Assembly (NCBI RefSeq): GCF_014202475.1 | Contig: NZ_JACHGV010000002.1 | Coordinates: 829,102 to 893,101, forward strand | Length of the DNA stretch: 64,000 nt | Direction: 5' to 3' | DNA from: Streptomyces paradoxus | GTDB taxonomy: Bacteria; Actinomycetota; Actinomycetes; Streptomycetales; Streptomycetaceae | Shown: positions 45,661 to 54,497 of the stretch, piece by piece | Layout of the letters: the number at the start of each line of letters is the position of its first letter | How positions within the stretch are numbered: position 1 is the first letter of the stretch | Notes under the pieces: model-generated | What the model was told of the DNA's origin: nothing | Seen by the model: the letters and a program-made list of their open reading frames with translations, nothing else | Databases searched by the model: none | Made by a program: the position numbers and the translations under genes

Positions 45661-46658
45661 TTCTCACTCTCTCGGTTCATCTGTTCCAGACTGCGGATGG
45701 CATAGGCAAGCGCCTTGGTGGCGTCGGCACGACGGGCCGCCGCATAGTGGATGCGGGTCTGCAGCTCCACCCAGCCCGAGTCGCCGGTGCGCCGGCGATG
45801 GACCTGTCGCAGGGCCTCCTCGACGTGGACACCGGGAATCACGTCCGGGAGCATCTCCCGAAGAACATCGCCCTGCCAGTCGGTCGGGAAGACCGGGCCG
45901 CCCCCGGGTTCCACCTCCAGATCGCCGATGGCACCGTGGAACACCGCCGTCCAGACATCGGTGGCCATCTGAGCGACCAAAAGGTCACGCACCTTGCTGT
46001 CCAGTCCTGAGCCGCTGCTGTCCAACAACCCGAGGACCCCCTCGACGTCGGTGTTCACGAACACCGTGGGAACCCGGGCCGAAGTGTCCACGATCCAGGG
46101 GACGTCGGCGTAGGCGTGCAGCCACTCCCTGGCGCTCCTGCTGAACGAGGCCTTCTGCACGTCCAGTTGGAGTCCACGGACCGGATCCTCGGACACCGTG
46201 TCGATGATCCAGTTCCGGTCGGTCTCGGCAATCGATCGTCCCCGCACTCCGTCGACCGTCCCGACGGCGTGCACGGCGAGGGAGGCCCGACCCAAGTGGT
46301 TGTCACGGAGGACCTCCAGGGAGCCCGACCAGTCGCGACCGTCCGCCGTTTCACGTGTGAGGTCGGTGGAAGTGCGGACGTTGGTCTCGCCGTCCGTCAG
46401 CACGGCGAGAACGCGCAGGTCGGACCAGGCCGCGTCCGGCGCGTCCGCCCCGGGCGGCAGCGTGGCCGATAGGCCGATCGTGGCGCTCACCCAGTCGCTG
46501 TGCCCCGCGATGCCGAGTGCAACAGCCTGCTGTTGGGTGGAGTACGCGGTTGTCTCCAGCTGGTCGCGGGTTCCGTCCGAGAGCTTGAGGGAGACCGAGG
46601 TCACCCTGAGCGTGACCGGCCGGTTGAGCCTCTTGTACGGGTAGATCTTCACCGTCAC
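45657..46658 (-). CDS. uncharacterised island protein between two HSP90-operon partners
   Basis: A 333-residue protein, family not recognised. It starts VTVKIYPYKRLNRP and looks beta-rich in its first half, with helical stretches later (e.g. VEEALRQVHRRRTGDS). No nuclease, ATPase or membrane motif was seen. GTG at 46658 overlaps the stop of the XRE-HSP90 gene by 4 nt, and its own stop overlaps the next start by 4 nt, so the three proteins are made together and may form a complex. Confidence 0.7.
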   Translation of the reverse strand: MTVKIYPYKRLNRPVTLRVTSVSLKLSDGTRDQLETTAYSTQQQAVALGIAGHSDWVSATIGLSATLPPGADAPDAAWSDLRVLAVLTDGETNVRTSTDLTRETADGRDWSGSLEVLRDNHLGRASLAVHAVGTVDGVRGRSIAETDRNWIIDTVSEDPVRGLQLDVQKASFSRSAREWLHAYADVPWIVDTSARVPTVFVNTDVEGVLGLLDSSGSGLDSKVRDLLVAQMATDVWTAVFHGAIGDLEVEPGGGPVFPTDWQGDVLREMLPDVIPGVHVEEALRQVHRRRTGDSGWVELQTRIHYAAARRADATKALAYAIRSLEQMNRESEK

Positions 46659-48799
46659 TCCCCCTTGCCGGCACGGAGTTCCAGGACGAGGCGGGTGAGC
46701 GTGGTCCTGACGGGGTGGCTGGTGACATCGGTGGATCCTCGGAACTTCGCGCGACGTGTGCCCGGCGCGAAGCGAAGGGTGCCGTCCTCCACCTCGCAGC
46801 CCTCGACGGCCGCGAGTTCTGCCCAGTCCAGCTTCGGGCGGCCCCCGGAGCGCACATCCAGCTGGGCGACCGGCACCATCGGGACGACCTCGTCGCCGCG
46901 CGGAATGCTCACTTCCGCAGTGATCTGCCACTCCCCACTGTCGCCGATCGTCGCGTCGAGCCCGTCCAGTACCGGAACCACCGGCCCGGAGGGCGCCTTG
47001 GCCTTGGGCCTCGTCTTCACGGTCAACGCCTTGCGCAGGGCCTCACCGCCTTCGCGGCTGCCGCGCTTGGGCCGTGCCACGAGTTCCCTGACCGCATTGT
47101 TGACCTCGGTGGTCAGCATGTTGATCCGCCGGTAGGCGGAGGGCGACCAGCGCAGGGTGAGCTCCTCCGTCTGCCCCCAGCGGTCGTGCTCAGGCGGTTC
47201 CGCCGCACGCAGGAATTCCTCGACCTCCTCGGCGAAGGGCGCCGATTCCCCGGCAGCCTCCCCCACCAGTAGCACAGCCTGGAACGGGTTGATCCCGAGC
47301 GGCAGGTTCGCAACCCCGGCCCTTTTGACGGTCATGCGGTTGCCACGCAGCGAGTGCACCTGGTTCTTCGGTGTGTCCTTGTCATTGTCGGCTTCGGTGA
47401 CCAACAGGACCGCTTGGTGTATTCCGAGCGTCCCCCTCGCGCCCCCGGACAGCGGCAGCTTCAGCGGCACGCTCCGCGCCGCCACCTGCCCGGCCTCGGT
47501 GAGTCGATCCACGGTGGTGCCTTCGTAGTGCGCCCGTAGGGCACGCGTCCGGGAGGGCTGCTCGGCAGACGGGTCCACCTGCTCCTCCGGTACAACCACG
47601 TCACCGTTACGCAGCGTACGAACAGAGACCTCGAGAAGGGGAAGCCTGCTTCCACCACCGGTCATGGCGGCCCAGAAGTCACGCCCCAGCGCCTCGACCA
47701 GGCGGCGGTGCATCTTGCGGATGTCGCGCGTGTCCTCGCCGCCCTCCTCATCCACGGTCTCGTCGTCGGCATCGGACGACTTGTCCTCGAGGCTGGCCAC
47801 GTCGTGCGCGCCGACGATGAGGAAGGAAGTGCCGGGTTCGTCACTTTCACGGGTCAGGTGCAGGCGAGCCACTGTCTCTTCGTCCGCCCACCAGGAGCGC
47901 GCAACGCTGGCGCCGGGCGAATCAGGGTCGGGGCGCCCGAACCAGGCGGGGCCCGCGTACGGCTCGCCGTCGACTTCGCGCCAAGGCAGTTCGAGACGGC
48001 CGATGACTCGTCGCTCTGTACGCCCCTCGTGGGGCTCGGACAGCGTGGAGTTGATGAGCACGAGGCCGAGAGCGCTGGTGGCCCACAGCGTCGCCTTGCC
48101 CAAGCCGTACGACCCGCCCGCGCCGTGCCCGGACTTGAGGCTTTCCAGCTGACGCCTGACCACGGCGGCGAACTTGCCGTCCGCGTAGTCGTCACCGATG
48201 AGCCCGGAAGCGTTGTAGTCGTCGACCCGCAGCAGGACCAAGCGGCCCTTCTCATACATGTCGCGCACCCCGGCGTCCACGACACGACCGACCTTCTGGT
48301 TGCCTGCGATCTCCGAGACGGCGGAGTAGTGCGGGAAGAGATCGTTCCAGAGGATCGCCTCGCGGAAGGCGTCCAGGTCCTGGCCGGTCAGCTCATGCAG
48401 GGTGTATCGGACTCGGACCGGGCGGCCGTTCTCCGTCAGTCGCTCGTCGAGGCTGTTCTGGCAGGTCTCGCGCGCGAGGACCTGCACATCCGCGTCGAAG
48501 GCGAATGCCGCGGCATTGCCGAGGTCACGACCACCGTCGGGGTAGCCGGGACGGTGATACCAGGTGACCGGCAGGCCGGCCTGGGTGTCGGTGGTGCGGG
48601 TGTGCACCGTACCGAGGTCCGTGCCGAGTGCCCTGGCGATGTTCGCCATGACCGTCGGGCGAGGAGTCGACCTTCCGGTGATCCACGCGGAGACGGCGGC
48701 TCGAGTGACCTCGACCTCCTTGGCCAGTTCGGCCTGCGTCTTCCCCGCGAGTTTGAGCTGACGGGCCAACCAGGGCCCGAACTCCTCACCTGTCTCCAC
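46655..48799 (-). CDS. XRE-HTH domain fused to an HSP90-like (GHKL) ATPase
   Basis: A 714-residue fusion. Residues ~8-62 form an XRE/Cro-type helix-turn-helix (KTQAELAKEVEVTRAAVSAW). A GHKL nucleotide-binding domain follows: N-box ARETCQNSLDER near residue 115, G1-like LRVDDYNASGL near 195 and G2 GGSYGLGKATLW near 228. The remaining ~450 residues are unassigned and include an acidic stretch (DDETVDEEGGED). It likely binds DNA and changes state with ATP, so it may act as the sensor and regulator of its operon. Start ATG 48799; a dyad lies about 70 bp upstream. Confidence 0.82.
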   Translation of the reverse strand: METGEEFGPWLARQLKLAGKTQAELAKEVEVTRAAVSAWITGRSTPRPTVMANIARALGTDLGTVHTRTTDTQAGLPVTWYHRPGYPDGGRDLGNAAAFAFDADVQVLARETCQNSLDERLTENGRPVRVRYTLHELTGQDLDAFREAILWNDLFPHYSAVSEIAGNQKVGRVVDAGVRDMYEKGRLVLLRVDDYNASGLIGDDYADGKFAAVVRRQLESLKSGHGAGGSYGLGKATLWATSALGLVLINSTLSEPHEGRTERRVIGRLELPWREVDGEPYAGPAWFGRPDPDSPGASVARSWWADEETVARLHLTRESDEPGTSFLIVGAHDVASLEDKSSDADDETVDEEGGEDTRDIRKMHRRLVEALGRDFWAAMTGGGSRLPLLEVSVRTLRNGDVVVPEEQVDPSAEQPSRTRALRAHYEGTTVDRLTEAGQVAARSVPLKLPLSGGARGTLGIHQAVLLVTEADNDKDTPKNQVHSLRGNRMTVKRAGVANLPLGINPFQAVLLVGEAAGESAPFAEEVEEFLRAAEPPEHDRWGQTEELTLRWSPSAYRRINMLTTEVNNAVRELVARPKRGSREGGEALRKALTVKTRPKAKAPSGPVVPVLDGLDATIGDSGEWQITAEVSIPRGDEVVPMVPVAQLDVRSGGRPKLDWAELAAVEGCEVEDGTLRFAPGTRRAKFRGSTDVTSHPVRTTLTRLVLELRAGKGE

Positions 48800-48861
48800 G
48801 TGCCACCTGCTCTTCCCCTAGGAGCCGCTTGCGACTCGCAGGCGACTGACCGGAGGTTAAT

Positions 48862-48883
48862 TTGACACGCTGGACACTGTCAA
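48862..48883. promoter_or_regulatory. TTGACA/TGTCAA dyad upstream of the XRE-HSP90 gene
   Basis: TTGACA (48862-48867) and TGTCAA (48878-48883) form an inverted repeat 63-84 bp upstream of the ATG at 48799. On the minus strand the distal arm can serve as a -35 box with an AT-rich -10 region some 17-18 nt on (AATTAACC). The layout suits a promoter repressed by the XRE protein itself. Confidence 0.5.
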
Positions 48884-49320
48884 CCAAAAGTTAATCGGCC
48901 TCGGACACCTGGACGACTGACACCGACGGGTCGAGTTGCCCGGTTTAGACCTCATTTGTGCCAATTCCGCAAGAGGAGCGAGCAACTCCCCACCTGCGAG
49001 GGGGAGTTGGGGTTGACCCCACCATCGACATTCGATTAATATGAGCATTGGCGAAAAGTTTCGCCCCGCTTGCGAACCCGATTGAAGTTCGGGGGTCGGG
49101 CGGCAGGTCACACCTCTGCCCAAAACCAATATCGGGGTGAAGTCCACAGGCGTAGCCCAACCTCACACAAGCAGCTTCTCGTCGAAAACAAGGCACTGGC
49201 CACCCAGACCGGTAGCCTGCTAGCCTAATTTCAGGGAAACGTTTTACCCAAGATAAATTTTCCACGAGGGGTCAATTGTGCCTTTATACACCCCTGTGCG
49301 ACACGACAGGGGGACCTGAC
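48884..49320. promoter_or_regulatory. AT-richer divergent control region of the island
   Basis: About 440 bp with no supported gene, visibly poorer in GC than the rest of the window (runs such as AGATAAATTTT). It separates the minus-strand XRE-HSP90 operon from the plus-strand genes. An inverted repeat AGGGGT/ACCCCT (49267-49272, 49290-49295) lies just upstream of a small gene. Promoters for both directions are expected here. Confidence 0.5.
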
Positions 49321-49524
49321 ATGGACGAGTACTACGGCTACGACTTGGATTCTTTCCGTGGCCTGAGCACGCTCAACTCCGACATCGCACAGGGGTTTAT
49401 TGAACCCAAGGCAGCAGCGGACCTCTTGAGGGGCCACCCGTGCGAAGATGAATTCTTGGAAAGATTCCCTGAGCTGAGGCACTGCATTCAGGAACCTCCT
49501 GACGACGACACTTCTTCAACCTGA
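49321..49524 (+). CDS. small acidic protein, 67 residues
   Basis: A small acidic ORF beginning MDEYYGYDLDSFRGLSTLNS and ending in an Asp-rich tail (PPDDDTSST). GGGGGACC precedes the ATG at suitable distance. No family recognised; the composition is protein-like and the gene lies alone in the control region, 206 nt before the giant helicase. It could be a regulator, an antitoxin-like factor or a leader ORF. Confidence 0.55.
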   Translation: MDEYYGYDLDSFRGLSTLNSDIAQGFIEPKAAADLLRGHPCEDEFLERFPELRHCIQEPPDDDTSST

Positions 49525-49647
49525 CCTGACCTCCGCAAGGCCGCCCCGAGAGGTCGGAGACCCTTCGACGCATGCTCTTGACGCCTACGAGCGGAAGCAT
49601 GTAGAGGCGTCGACGCTGTGTACACCTCCGGCAGCACTCGAAAAACC

Positions 49648-49682
49648 ATGGGCCGGCTGCATGAAGTCAGCAGCCGGCCCAT
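49648..49682 (+). promoter_or_regulatory. 13-bp perfect hairpin before the helicase operon
   Basis: ATGGGCCGGCTGC (49648-49660) pairs fully with GCAGCCGGCCCAT (49670-49682) over a 9-nt loop. It is 48 nt before the GTG of the giant helicase and has no strong T-run. It may end the small gene's transcript, act as an attenuator or shield the operon from read-through. Weaker arms GACGCCT/AGGCGTC lie at 49580-49611. Confidence 0.6.
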
Positions 49683-49730
49683 CACGCACACTTTCACCAG
49701 AATCTTTGACACCTCAGGAGTGCAGGACCA

Positions 49731-52700
49731 GTGTCGTCGTCTTCGTTCTCTCCGGTAATTCAAACCGTCATCGAGCAGTCTTCGCGCGTCCTGCAAACGT
49801 ATGCCGTGGATCCCGGCCTCGTGGCCGAACACGCTAATGGAGAGCGCCGCATCACCCAGGGCGGATATGGTGATCGCCAGCTCTTCGAACTCGTCCAGAA
49901 CGCGGCCGACGAAATCGCCGACGAGCCTGGCGGGAGAGTGCACGTCGTCCTCACAGAAACCCATCTGTACTGCGCGAACGAAGGAAATCCAGTCACCCCT
50001 GAGGGCGCGGAAACCATTCTTCGGATGAGCATGTCGAAGAAGCGCGGAGGACAGATCGGAAGGTTCGGTGTCGGCGTGAAATCCGTCCTCGTCGTGACAG
50101 ACACGCCTGCATTCTTCAGCAGCACCGGAAGTTTCGGATTCGACCGCGTCTGGTCGTACGAGCAGATCAAGTCCGTTTCGGGTGTGACTGCGCGCTACGG
50201 CTCGGAGTTCGACGCTCCCGTCCTGCGCATGGCCCGCCCGCTCGACATGCAGGTCGAACGGGCTTCTGATGACGTCCTTGACGAGCTGCTGACCTGGGCG
50301 ACCACGGTCGTTCGCCTGCCCCTGCTCCCCAAGGCCGATGACCGGCTGGGCCGGGACATGCACGGCGGTCGTGCCAAGGACCACGGCGAGCCCCGTGACG
50401 AGTTCCCGGTCGGCTTCCAGCTCTTCTCGCCGCATGTCGCGAAGGTCGTGCTGGAGGACCGCCGGCCCCGACCTGTGGCCCGCCGCGTACTGACCGCTCA
50501 GCAGGACGGAGATCTGCACACCGTTGTCGAGGAGCGGACCGGGAAGGCCGTTGCCACCGAACGGTGGCGGGTGTTCACCACCAGCCACGAGCCCGGCCCC
50601 GCGGCCCGCGCGGACGCCGGTGAGCTGCATGACCGGCTCTCGCTCGAACTCGCCTGGGGTGTGCCCGCGTTGGAGAAGGACGCGGAGAGCGGCCTGTACA
50701 TCAGCCCGCGGTCTCGCGGTCGCGGCAAGTTCTGGTCCTTTTTCCCGACCAAGTATGAGATGTCGCTGAGCGGCATCCTCAACGGGGCCTGGAAGACCAA
50801 CGAGGACAGGCAGAACCTGCTCGACTCCTCGCCCTTCAACCAGGAGATGATCAGGGTGTCGGCCAGGCTGGTCGTCGGCTCTCTCCCCGCCCTCACCCCC
50901 GCCGAGGACCCGGCCGCCTATCTCCCCCTGCTGCCCGGCCGTGTGAAGGAGGCGATCAGCTGGGCCGACGAGTTCCTGACTCGGGAGATCTGGGACCGCG
51001 TTGCGGACAGTCCGTCGTTGCCCGACCAGGACGGCGTCCTGCGCGTCCCGACCGAGCTGCGGGTCCACCCTCGGCTCGACAGGGACCTGAAGAAGCTGTC
51101 CACTTGGCTCGGGATGTGGCATGAGTGCCCCGGGCGCCCCTCGAACTGGCTGCACCCGAGCGTCGAGGCGGACTCCCTGCGTTCCGGGAAGGTCGAGCAC
51201 ATCCTTGCGGCGGCCGGGCACGGGCGAACCGACGTCCGCGAATGGCTGGAGGCGCTGGTCGGGAGCGGCACCGCGGAAGCGTCGGCCGTAGCCATCCGCA
51301 TCCTCGCGGACATGATCAAGGTCCGCTCCCCTTACGCCGATGAGGCGCGCAAGGCCCGCATCGTACTGACCGAGGAGCACGGTCTCGTCGCCCCCGTGCA
51401 CGGCAAGGTGTTCCGCCGCGTCGATCAGGGCGGACTGCGCGAGTCCCTGGTGTACGTGGTCGACCAACTCGCCCAGGATCCGTCGCTGATGCACGCACTC
51501 AGCGTCCTGGGCATTCGGGAGGCCGATGTCGAGGGCCGGTTCTTCAGCGTTCTCGACCAGGGCTTCGACCACTACAGCCAGTCGGACTGGGAGCGGTTCT
51601 GGGAGTTGTTCCGCCAGGCCGGGGCCCATCGAGTGGCTCACAAAGTCCTGGAACGGGTGCCCACGCCGCGCTCGACGCTTTGCGTGCGGACTGCCGACGG
51701 CCGGTTCCGACCGATAGAGAACTGCATGCTGCCGGGTGTCGTGGTGGACGCGATGCGCGATCCGAGCATCGCCGTCGACATGGCATTCCACTCCGACGAC
51801 ACTCACTTCTTCTCACAGGTCGGCCTGCGGGAGCGACCGTCCGGTGGCGTGCAGCCCAAGGCGGACGAGGCCTGGTTCGAGGAGTACCGCGCAGCCGTCC
51901 ACTCCGCCTACCTGCGCAGTCTGGACACCCGCGCCCCCCGTCCGGCACTGAACCGGATGAAGGTCGAGGGCGCCGCGATCGGTGGCCCGCTCCACCTCTT
52001 CCGTGGCCTCTCGGAGGAGTCGCGCGCGGCCTTCCTGAAGGTGGTGCCCGATGACGCGGTGGTGGACAACTGGACGCGCCAGTTCGGCGCGCAGACCAGC
52101 ACCCGGCAGGCGGTGGCCTCGCCGATCCGGTGGATGCTGAGGAAGTACGGCACGGTCGCCACCTCGCAGGGGATCAAGCGGCTGGCGGAGGCCGTCGGCC
52201 CTCAGCTCGCTGCTTACCGTGACGTCCTGCCGGTCGCCGACATCTCCCCGGAGAAGGCCCGCAAGCTTCGGCTCCCGACCACAGTCGACGAGGTGCCCGC
52301 AGACCGCTGGGACGCGCTCCTCGACGAGGTGTCCCGTAGCGAGGACGACTCCTTCGTCGGCGCCACCTACGTGATGCTGACTCGCTTCGGTGCTGACTTT
52401 CCCGAGGACTCCCTGACCCGTTGTCGGATCGGCGACACCTGGGACACCCGCCCCGACGACGAAATCACCCTCGCCGTCAACGCCGCCGAGTACCGGGCAC
52501 TCCGTGCCGAGCACCTTCCGGCGCTGCTCGTGCCGAGCGCCGAGGACGCCGAGCTGATGGTCGAGAAGTGGGGCATGCTCCGCTACGCCGATGTGATCAG
52601 CCGGGAGACCCGCGAGGTGGCCGAAGGGGATCCTGTGCCGCTCGTCGAGCTGTACCCGGCCCTCCGCCAGCGTCTGAACAGCGGGAACCGCTACAGCCTG

Positions 52701-54497
52701 GTGCAGCGCTGCACCGAGCTGGAGGAGATCACTCGCACGCCCAATGGCACCCACGCCACCCCCCTCAAGGCGGTCAGTCAGAACGGCCTCGTCAAGGTCC
52801 GGGTCCCGCTGAACCCCGAGCCGATGCTGATCCTGATCGACCACGAACTCGGGCTCGGTCTCGGAGCGGCCGGGTGCCGGGCCGTCCTGGAACACCAGGA
52901 CCGCATGGCGCGGGACAGCGCAATGAAGGCCGCGCAGAAGGCCGTACGCGACGCCGAGGACGTAGTCGCCAAGATCGAGCTGCTGATCGGAGCGGAGGCA
53001 CTGCGCGCCGGGCTCCCTGAGGGATTGATGGAGGCCGAGCTGCAGGCGAACGACGGCGCGGAGCCGTCCGGGCGCCGGATCGCGCAGATGGCCTTCAACG
53101 CGCACGGCGACGGGGTACTCCAGCAGCACGCCCGGGACATCCAGGCGCGCTTCCCCAACGCTCCGGTCGGCTACACGGGTTCGTCGGCCGCCATCGCCTT
53201 CGTCTCGGAGCTGAAGCTGCCTGTCGCGTTCGCCGGTTCCAGGACCCCGTCCCCGCCTGCATTCGAGACGGTCGAGGGCCCTCGGGACTTCCCGAGCCTT
53301 CACGACTACCAGGAGGACCTGGTCCGGAACATCTCCACCATGCTCGACCGGCTGGCTCCGCAACGCGGCATGCTGTCCCTGCCCACGGGCGCCGGCAAGA
53401 CCCGTGTCACCGCCGAGGCCGTGATCCGCTGGGTCAAGCGCTTCGGCGACCTCAAAGGTCCCCTGCTCTGGATCGCGCAGACCGAGGAATTGTGCGAACA
53501 GGCCGTCCAGAGCTGGAAGTTCGTCTGGAGCAAGGTCGGCGCGGAGCGACCGCTCACCATCAGCCGGCTGTGGAGCACCAACGAGGTCGGAAACGTCGTC
53601 GACCACCCCCACTTGGTGGTCGCGACCGATGCCAAGCTGGAGCGGTGCCTTGGCAACGACCAGTACGCCTGGCTGCGACAGGCCGCGCTGGTGATCGTGG
53701 ACGAGGCTCATACCGCCATCTCCAAGCGGTACACCGAGGTCCTGGGCCAGTTGGGACTCACCCAGTACGAGACCGGGCGCCATCTGCTCGGTCTGACGGC
53801 GACCCCGTTCCGCAACACCAACGAGGAGGAGACCCGCCGGCTGGTCAACCGCTTCGGCAACCGGCGTCTCGACGAGGGTGTCTTCCCGTCCGGCGATCCG
53901 TACCGGGACCTGCAGGAGTGGGGAATGCTCGCCCAGGTGGAGCACCGCACCCTGAAGGGCGGCCAGATCGAGCTGACCCGGGACGAGAAGACCCACGCCG
54001 ACCGCATGGCGATGCTTTCTCGCTCCGCCGAGCAGCGGCTCGCCGACGACCACCAGCGAAGCCGCCGCATCGTCGACGAGGTGGCCGCTCTGCCTGAGGA
54101 CTGGCCGACGCTGCTCTTCGCCACCTCGGTGGACCACGCCAAGTACCTGGCAGCCATGCTCAACGACCGCGGTATTCGATCCGCCGCCGTCGACTCGACA
54201 ACCAGCGCCCAGGACCGTCGCACCCGCATCGAGAATTTCCGAACCGGCCGCATCCGTGTGCTCACCAACTACGGTGTTCTCACCCAGGGCTTCGACGCGC
54301 CGGCCACTCGTGCCGTCGTCGTGGCCAGGCCGGTCTACAGCACCAACGTGTACCAGCAGATGATCGGTCGCGGCCTGCGCGGACCCCGGAACGGCGGCAA
54401 GGACAGCTGCCTGATCCTCAACGTCAGCGACAACATCGAGAACTTCGACACCCAGCTCGCCTTCACCCAGTTCGAGCACCTCTGGAGCCGTTCGTGA
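49731..54497 (+). CDS. sacsin/HSP90-like ATPase fused to a DEAH-type SF2 helicase
   Basis: A 1588-residue protein. The N-terminus is a sacsin-type GHKL ATPase: LFELVQNAADE (N-box, near residue 54), YCANEGNPVTPEG (G1-like, ~85) and IGRFGVGVKSVL (G2, ~108). A long unassigned middle follows (~330-1180). The C-terminus is an SF2 helicase: Walker A LPTGAGKTR (~1215), VDEAH (~1322), GLTATPFR, and motifs V-VI GFDAPATRAVVV and QMIGRGLRGPR (~1545). GTG start at 49731. It leads a four-gene operon with 4-nt overlaps. It is probably the sensor and motor of the defence complex; function inferred. Confidence 0.88.
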   Translation: MSSSSFSPVIQTVIEQSSRVLQTYAVDPGLVAEHANGERRITQGGYGDRQLFELVQNAADEIADEPGGRVHVVLTETHLYCANEGNPVTPEGAETILRMSMSKKRGGQIGRFGVGVKSVLVVTDTPAFFSSTGSFGFDRVWSYEQIKSVSGVTARYGSEFDAPVLRMARPLDMQVERASDDVLDELLTWATTVVRLPLLPKADDRLGRDMHGGRAKDHGEPRDEFPVGFQLFSPHVAKVVLEDRRPRPVARRVLTAQQDGDLHTVVEERTGKAVATERWRVFTTSHEPGPAARADAGELHDRLSLELAWGVPALEKDAESGLYISPRSRGRGKFWSFFPTKYEMSLSGILNGAWKTNEDRQNLLDSSPFNQEMIRVSARLVVGSLPALTPAEDPAAYLPLLPGRVKEAISWADEFLTREIWDRVADSPSLPDQDGVLRVPTELRVHPRLDRDLKKLSTWLGMWHECPGRPSNWLHPSVEADSLRSGKVEHILAAAGHGRTDVREWLEALVGSGTAEASAVAIRILADMIKVRSPYADEARKARIVLTEEHGLVAPVHGKVFRRVDQGGLRESLVYVVDQLAQDPSLMHALSVLGIREADVEGRFFSVLDQGFDHYSQSDWERFWELFRQAGAHRVAHKVLERVPTPRSTLCVRTADGRFRPIENCMLPGVVVDAMRDPSIAVDMAFHSDDTHFFSQVGLRERPSGGVQPKADEAWFEEYRAAVHSAYLRSLDTRAPRPALNRMKVEGAAIGGPLHLFRGLSEESRAAFLKVVPDDAVVDNWTRQFGAQTSTRQAVASPIRWMLRKYGTVATSQGIKRLAEAVGPQLAAYRDVLPVADISPEKARKLRLPTTVDEVPADRWDALLDEVSRSEDDSFVGATYVMLTRFGADFPEDSLTRCRIGDTWDTRPDDEITLAVNAAEYRALRAEHLPALLVPSAEDAELMVEKWGMLRYADVISRETREVAEGDPVPLVELYPALRQRLNSGNRYSLVQRCTELEEITRTPNGTHATPLKAVSQNGLVKVRVPLNPEPMLILIDHELGLGLGAAGCRAVLEHQDRMARDSAMKAAQKAVRDAEDVVAKIELLIGAEALRAGLPEGLMEAELQANDGAEPSGRRIAQMAFNAHGDGVLQQHARDIQARFPNAPVGYTGSSAAIAFVSELKLPVAFAGSRTPSPPAFETVEGPRDFPSLHDYQEDLVRNISTMLDRLAPQRGMLSLPTGAGKTRVTAEAVIRWVKRFGDLKGPLLWIAQTEELCEQAVQSWKFVWSKVGAERPLTISRLWSTNEVGNVVDHPHLVVATDAKLERCLGNDQYAWLRQAALVIVDEAHTAISKRYTEVLGQLGLTQYETGRHLLGLTATPFRNTNEEETRRLVNRFGNRRLDEGVFPSGDPYRDLQEWGMLAQVEHRTLKGGQIELTRDEKTHADRMAMLSRSAEQRLADDHQRSRRIVDEVAALPEDWPTLLFATSVDHAKYLAAMLNDRGIRSAAVDSTTSAQDRRTRIENFRTGRIRVLTNYGVLTQGFDAPATRAVVVARPVYSTNVYQQMIGRGLRGPRNGGKDSCLILNVSDNIENFDTQLAFTQFEHLWSRS

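Noticed and set aside
48857..49265. Short minus-strand ORFs in the island control region
   Set aside because: They overlap promoter-like dyads, lack ribosome sites and have no recognisable sequence.
51813..54479. An 888-residue minus-strand open frame
   Set aside because: Antisense to the sacsin-helicase gene, whose motifs are intact. No ribosome site or domain.
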